DNA from: Selaginella moellendorffii
Lineage: Eukaryota; Streptophyta; Lycopodiopsida; Selaginellales; Selaginellaceae
Length of the DNA: 35,921 bases
NCBI RefSeq assembly: GCF_000143415.4
Contig: NW_003314300.1
Span: 1,672,604-1,708,524 of the forward strand
Direction of reading: 5' to 3'
The notes under the pieces are model-generated. The model was not told the origin of the DNA and ran no database searches. It saw nothing but the letters and a program-made list of their open reading frames with translations. Positions within the stretch are counted from its first letter, which is position 1. Each line of letters opens with the position of its first letter. The position numbers were made by a program, and so were the translations under genes. This document shows positions 31,456 through 35,921 of this stretch, piece by piece.

Positions 31456-32601
31456 GTACGTGAGTTTTGTATTCACGCAACACAAGGAAGAGCTCGTTGG
31501 CCCTCATCCCTCTCAGATCTTTACGTGGATATGATGGAGCTACGGCAGCCTCCCGTTGTATGGCAGAATTCCAACAGCGTTTGGTTTTCCGAGAGATCTC
31601 GCTAACGCCACTATGGTGTAGTGTTGAGATTTCGGAAGGAGAAAGCAGAGCCATTAAAAAAAGAACGTTGCTGCCTGTTTTTGTTTTTTGTTTTTTTTTT
31701 TCCCGGGACTTCGTTTTTTCAGCAAGAATACTTTTCTTGTGACACACATTATCGAAGCTGGCTATCAACAATTGAGAACTGCATTTCACCTGAAGAAAGA
31801 GCAAGGTCCTTTGCTACTGCAAAACAAGCTCTTGACACAGCTATTGCTTTTCTTCACAGTAAGCTATCTTATTTTGCTTCTTCCTATTTTGTTTTCAGAT
31901 TTTCGTTTTCAGATAGCGAATGAAAGTGGCTTCTCACCAACGATGAAGCCTTCCAATCCGTGGAACTATTTTCCACTGTCGTTTTATGGAGATCATCGGA
32001 TCCTTGATTTGCTCCAGATCCTACAGTTTGCACTGCTCCGAACAGCGCATTGCATTTTTGCTCGGGAGAGCTGGCTTCCATTCAACGCAACTTAACGGTA
32101 AAGAGGACTTCTATCTGGTGTTTTTTGTAACCTTACGACTTGAGTGAAACAGGTGAATGTGGCTGTCAATCCTCAGAACAATATGTTACTGGATATAGAG
32201 CTCAAATGTGCGGCTCTTGAAGTGGAAGGCACTGAATCACTTGTAACAAGTGATGGTGGATTTTTGTCATTAAAGGTTTACATCAGGATTAATTTCTTCT
32301 CTTTTTCCTTTTGTTGCAGGAGAGCTTCCACATTTTCATCCTGAAGTTTTTCGAATGGATGCGTTTTCACTCGGATGGTGTACGCCGGGATGCTCCATTC
32401 GTGGCGTATTTGCCGTCGTTGCTGCTTTCCAGAACTTGTGCTACGATGCATGGAGGTGCGTCAGGTTTAAATTGCAATTTCTTGCTCTGGAACTTCATTT
32501 CAGATTCGTGGCTGGCTTCCGGTCTTGAAATGACAGCAAGTGATAATCCTGACTGGTTGCGTCGGGAGCTCTTCAGGGACTGTTTAGCGGCAGTCAGCTA
32601 G
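31456..32601 (+). pseudogene. NUP107-like nucleoporin gene, C-terminal exons
   Basis: Pieces follow the order of plant NUP107: YVSFVFTQHKEELVG (31456-31500), DLYVDMMELRQ (about 31520-31550, frame shifted), VFREISLTPLW, EYFSCDTHYRSWLSTIEN (31727-31780) with AKQALDTAIAFLHS, NPWNYFPLSF..LLQILQFALLRTA (about 31958-32050), VNVAVNPQNN..LDIELKCAALEVEG (32153-32230), GELPHFHPEVFRMDAFSL (32321-32376), then a frame change and a last exon RRELFRDCLAAVS ending at 32601. About 10-14 bp are missing near 31515 compared with the second copy at 32785-32800, which explains the shift there. Intron borders (GTAAGC at 31860, CAG at 32320) are intact. Likely a decayed gene. Confidence 0.62.
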
Positions 32602-32689
32602 AGGTATTTATCGCATTTTGCACACAGGATGTATCTCAGGATGTATTTCAGGTTTGGGGAGCAATTTGGTGTAAGTGTTGTTTCATGAT

Positions 32690-33540
32690 CTACATAGTTT
32701 GGTCCAGGCGCTAATGAGGCTGAATGCGCTTTTTCCACATTCCTGCAGGAAAGTACCGCGGAAATACTCATGGAGCTCCTCGTCCTTATGCCTCTCATCT
32801 AGCTGGTGCGGATCTTTACGTGCATATGATGGAGCACGGCAGAATGACAGGTACATAGTATCTTTGTTTGTCTAAATCAATCTGACCTCAGTGAGATGGC
32901 TTTCCGCAGCAATGCCATTCTACGTCCGTGACGGCTATTTGGTAATGCGATGCTTTTCTAGTTTCTTTGAGAAGTCTCGTGAACTCAAAACATCCGTTGA
33001 TTGAAAGCTGAAGATACAAAGAGAGTGGAACTTACAGACAGGACATTCTGTGCAATAAATGGACTTTACTTCTCGAGCAGGTCTACCAGATTCGGATACA
33101 GTTGCGTGCTCTCTTGACAAACACAGGTATATCGTTGATAATGAAATACTGCTGTTGATTTCCTTCTCGTTCTTGGTCACTAACGTCACTACTTTCTGGA
33201 CATCTTTCAGAGCTTAAAGAAGTAGTAGACTTACGAAACTGTACTTCTGCCTGAGAACTATCAGGCTTTCTTTTAAGGTTTTCGAGATCTGGTCAGTCTG
33301 CTGCCTCAAAGTTTGTGCTTATTTAATCCCAGCACTGTTCTTGCATCTTGTTCTTCTTCTTAGATCATTTCCTGCAATAGAAGAGCTTGCTGCGTTCCAG
33401 AACTTCTGGTGCGATTGCGATCCATTCAGGTAGGCGTGTCATGACAATTCCTTGTACAGATTCGTGACAATCTGTTCAGTCGGGAGCTCGCAGGGACTGT
33501 TTCAGCGCAACTAGAGGTATTGTCACATCTTCCACAAGCT
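32690..33540 (+). pseudogene. Second NUP107-like C-terminal fragment
   Basis: GAPRPYASHLAGADLYVHMM (about 32778-32835) corresponds to YAS.LA....LFVHMMELR of plant NUP107 and to 31490-31540 in the neighbouring copy. Short exon-like pieces follow: MPFYVRDGYL (32910-32940), VYQIRIQLRALLTNT (about 33083-33127), ELKEVVDLRN (33213-33240), ELAAFQNFWCDCDPF (33381-33425) and SRELAGTVSAQLE near 33480-33515, the last matching the terminal exon of the first copy. Each is bounded by GT/AG-like dinucleotides, but stops intervene and large parts are missing. Confidence 0.5.
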
Positions 33541-33751
33541 TCATAGATGTGCACAGAATGAAGGCTGGAGGCCGGAGAAAGCCACTGGATTTGTGAAAGC
33601 CTGAGCAAAAAGCTACATTCTTTTCTACGAAGCCACTCCAAGATATCAAAGAAGGACGCTCTTATTCTTTTTTGAGATCTTGTTCGGTTCTAGGACATAT
33701 GAGAGTGGGTGTTCTTAAACGCGAAGATCTTGTGCCATTTTCCAAGACCTA

Positions 33752-35161
33752 ATGGAGCTGCGAGGAGCAAGACGCGGTCTGGAGCTGCGGGGAGCAAGAC
33801 GCGGTCGGCTTGGAGCTGTGGGCGTGATTGCATTTGGGCTCGTGGTCTGGATCCTCTGGAGCAAGATATACTTCCCCACACCGCCAGTGCCAGCATTCTT
33901 GGATCCGTTCCAGCATCAGGCACACAAGGTTCCTACAGATGCGATTCCTGCCGAGGAGATCACCAAATCACGAATCTTTTGGCTAGGATTTTTGTCAATG
34001 GTATCTTCTCTAGTGGCTTCGATGGCACTAGCAGCGTTTTGCCATGGAGTGGATCCAGCGCGCGGTGGTGTTCTGGGCGATGGCGCGGCTCAAATTGGTG
34101 GCCAAGAGGCGACTAGGATCTTTGTGGATGTGGGAGACGCTGGCGTTGCAAATGTGCTGGAGGGAGACGCCAGTGGCATGCTGGAGGAAGACGCTGGTGT
34201 TGCAAATGGGCTGGAGGGAGCCGCCGGTGCCATGCAGGAGGGAGACGCTGGTACCAACATCGTTGTGGATATGCCGGAGCAAGACGCTGCTGCTGGTGCA
34301 AATGAGGGAAACGCTGCTGCAGGTGAGCGAGACACTGGTGCACAGGACGAGTGCGAGGGTGAAGATGTCCATCCAGGCGAAGATCTCACGGGGATCATTG
34401 TGACGGAGCCCACGGGAGACAAGATTGGTGAGACGGCTCAGGGAGGAGATAGCGTGTCCATGGGAGACACACCTGCTGAGGGAGATGCTGGTGTGATGGC
34501 TCATGAGGGAGACCCTGGCGTGGCTGCTGCTGTGCCACTTGCGGGATCTGGCGCTGTGCTTCTTGCTGCTACTGGCGGCAATGCCCAGGCAGGTGATGCT
34601 CAAGCTCGAGGATCTTCAGGTGACGATATGCTGAGGTCGTTGTCCCCTCTCTTGGCTCTCCTGGCACTTTCCACCCTCAACGCGGTTGCTATGGTGGAGA
34701 AGTGGAACAGGGATGGCATAGACTACCACCACTTGGCTATCGTGTCGGCCTTCGTCGCTGCATTCTCAGGTTTCTTCTGTGTGTTTGGGCTGCTTACGGT
34801 GATTGCCAAGCTGCCTGCTGGACGGGGACGAGGAGTCGCGATACTGTGTTCTTCGCTGGTGCTCAGCCTTGCGTCTCCTGGGTTTTCGCTCGCGTTTCAG
34901 CACCAGCCGCCACGCGTCTGGGTCACAGCGGGAATTTACGTCGTAGCATCAGCCTTTCCTCTTGGCCTGCGCGGAGTTCTTCGGCTTGGTTTCCCACGGT
35001 CACCTCTGTACGTCGTGTTCTCCGTGTGTTCTCTCACTTCTGCTTTGTTTTGGGGAGTTTTCTCCCATTGGGAGAAGGACTATGCCCATGCAGGAGGAGC
35101 TGGGAGTGCTATGTTCGCGAATACGGTCTTCTTCTACTTCTATTACAAGAATAGCAAGTAG
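33752..35161 (+). CDS. Membrane protein P, 469 residues, with Gly/Ala/Asp/Glu-rich repeat domain
   Basis: This is the longest clean open frame, with no intron needed. Start at 33752 is the first ATG; a near-perfect 27-bp direct repeat encodes the N-terminal ELRGARRGLELRGARRG. Hydrophobic segments lie at about residues 20-41, 74-97, 296-314, 327-350, 357-378, 386-405 and 413-432, with a possible last one near 445-465. Residues about 105-290 form an acidic, low-complexity region with repeated EGDAG / DAGVAN units (34120-34260 the clearest). The C-terminus FWGVFSHWEKDYAH...FYYKNSK is duplicated as a fragment at 3400-3520. I do not recognise the family. The GC-rich gene differs in base composition from the AT-rich flanks. 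Gene Q converges on it, with 187 bp between stop codons. Confidence 0.75.
   Translation: MELRGARRGLELRGARRGRLGAVGVIAFGLVVWILWSKIYFPTPPVPAFLDPFQHQAHKVPTDAIPAEEITKSRIFWLGFLSMVSSLVASMALAAFCHGVDPARGGVLGDGAAQIGGQEATRIFVDVGDAGVANVLEGDASGMLEEDAGVANGLEGAAGAMQEGDAGTNIVVDMPEQDAAAGANEGNAAAGERDTGAQDECEGEDVHPGEDLTGIIVTEPTGDKIGETAQGGDSVSMGDTPAEGDAGVMAHEGDPGVAAAVPLAGSGAVLLAATGGNAQAGDAQARGSSGDDMLRSLSPLLALLALSTLNAVAMVEKWNRDGIDYHHLAIVSAFVAAFSGFFCVFGLLTVIAKLPAGRGRGVAILCSSLVLSLASPGFSLAFQHQPPRVWVTAGIYVVASAFPLGLRGVLRLGFPRSPLYVVFSVCSLTSALFWGVFSHWEKDYAHAGGAGSAMFANTVFFYFYYKNSK
34120..34260 (+). repeat. Minisatellite inside gene P
   Basis: Imperfect tandem units of GGAGGGAGACGCTGG plus a variable part encode DAGVAN / LEGxAxxM repeats. 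The period is a multiple of three, so frame is kept. Confidence 0.75.
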
Positions 35162-35348
35162 AAAGTCTTCTTGTATCTTTTTCTAATGCAAATGACTTGG
35201 ATTTGAGAGAATTCGCTACTTCCTTGCTTTTTGCAAGTGACTGGGAACACCGATTCTGAAGTATATCAGATTGTCCACGAACCACGTCAAGCGCTGCTAG
35301 GACAATCTGCTCTCCGCAAGCTACAGTGTTTTGCATCAAGCGCTCGTG

Positions 35349-35921
35349 TCACGTCTCCGATGTTTTCTGGCTCGCAGTCCATGTACGCCATGCTCTTAGG
35401 CAGGCCAGATGGCAACACGAACAGAAAAAGCAACAAGCCATGTAGACTAACAGCAAACTAACGTGCCTGGACTCGCAAGTAATTGTCAGAGCAATCGTAT
35501 CCAGCATAATCCGAATCAATCCAGTGTCTGGATTATCAACAAAGACACAAGAAGTTTCTAGCAATAGCTCTCTTACCTGCGGTACCGTCCTTGATAGAGG
35601 GCGCCCATCCTGCTAATCCCCATGTCCTGGGAGCGTTAACCAGCGACAACAGCTGAAAAAGATTGCTCGCGAACAAAGCCTCTACAATAAGTTCTCTAAC
35701 AAACCGGTCTTGGAGACCAGTCGCTTCAGGGAAATCCGTGTTATTGCTCCAGGTATGAGTCACTGCAGAAAGCAGCAAGAAAATTTTGTTTTACTATTTC
35801 AGTACAAGCATGAACAGAGGCTTGCATACCATTGACTTCTTTACCCGTACATACAAAGTCTCTCAAAGAATGCATTAAACTCAAGGTGAGTGTAGCTGTG
35901 ATAGCTGGCAGCCTATGAGAA
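35349..35921 (-). CDS. Gene Q, 3' exons of an unidentified membrane protein (partial)
   Basis: Three exons join in frame on the minus strand: 35921-35845 (runs off the window; ITATLTLSLMHSLRDFVCT), 35762-35577 (THTWSNNTDFPEATGLQD ... NAPRTWGLAGWAPSIKDGT) and 35527-35349 (IRIMLDTIALTITC, then a hydrophobic HVSLLLVYMACCFFCSCC, stop TGA at 35349). Introns are 82 bp (GTAAAG...TGCAG) and 49 bp (GTAAGA...CCAG), both phase 1. I do not recognise the family; the last exon suggests a membrane-spanning C-terminus. Degenerate partial copies lie at 2546-3185 and 28650-29083. The 5' part is outside the window. Confidence 0.65.

Noticed and set aside
34028-34603. 191-codon minus-strand open frame
   Set aside because: Antisense shadow of the repetitive part of gene P; its Ser/Thr/His-rich repeats mirror the P minisatellite.

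Overview
The window looks like nuclear DNA of a vascular plant, most likely a lycophyte such as Selaginella. This is an inference from three things: PPR-DYW gene remains, very short GT-AG introns (44-82 bp in the models below), and plant-type LTR retrotransposons with tRNA-Met-like primer sites, including a 5S-containing Cassandra-type TRIM. There is no bacterial-style operon structure. Most of the window is decayed: retrotransposons, broken genes and shuffled duplicates. Few loci read cleanly from end to end.

Layout. 1-3525: a broken copy of a multi-pass membrane protein gene (family 'M') on the minus strand, then fragments of two other genes ('Q' and 'P'). 3526-4754: AT-rich, nothing recognised. 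4755-13912: two Ty3/Gypsy elements of one family lying head to head (LTR starts 33 bp apart). The left one carries two nested ~595-bp Cassandra-like TRIMs, each with a perfect 5-bp target duplication. The right one has lost its reverse transcriptase/RNase H region, where an ~860-bp unclassified block now sits. 14345-19400: two related, broken PPR genes, the first ending in a DYW-type deaminase domain; a degenerate M copy lies between them. 19555-20411: an intact two-exon M gene. 20985-25517: a third, different, decayed Ty3/Gypsy element on the minus strand, with a ~225-bp inverted repeat at its 5' LTR. 26185-27574: two degenerate M exon copies, a dispersed duplicated block and a (CT)49 microsatellite. 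27742-28598: a second intact M gene. 28650-33540: a Q fragment followed by scattered exons of a NUP107-type nucleoporin gene, with its C-terminal part present twice. 33752-35161: an intact 469-codon membrane protein gene (P). 35349-35921: the 3' exons of gene Q, convergent with P and running off the window.

Relations. The segment at 1-3525 duplicates material from both 27611-29083 and, inverted, 35050-35921. The intact genes (M at 19555 and 27742, P, Q) are membrane proteins that I cannot assign to a named family. The best supported unusual elements are the Cassandra-like TRIMs, the intact/decayed M family, a 119-bp micro-inversion inside one PPR gene, and the dismembered NUP107 locus. I see no CRISPR array, no tRNA gene and no full rRNA gene.
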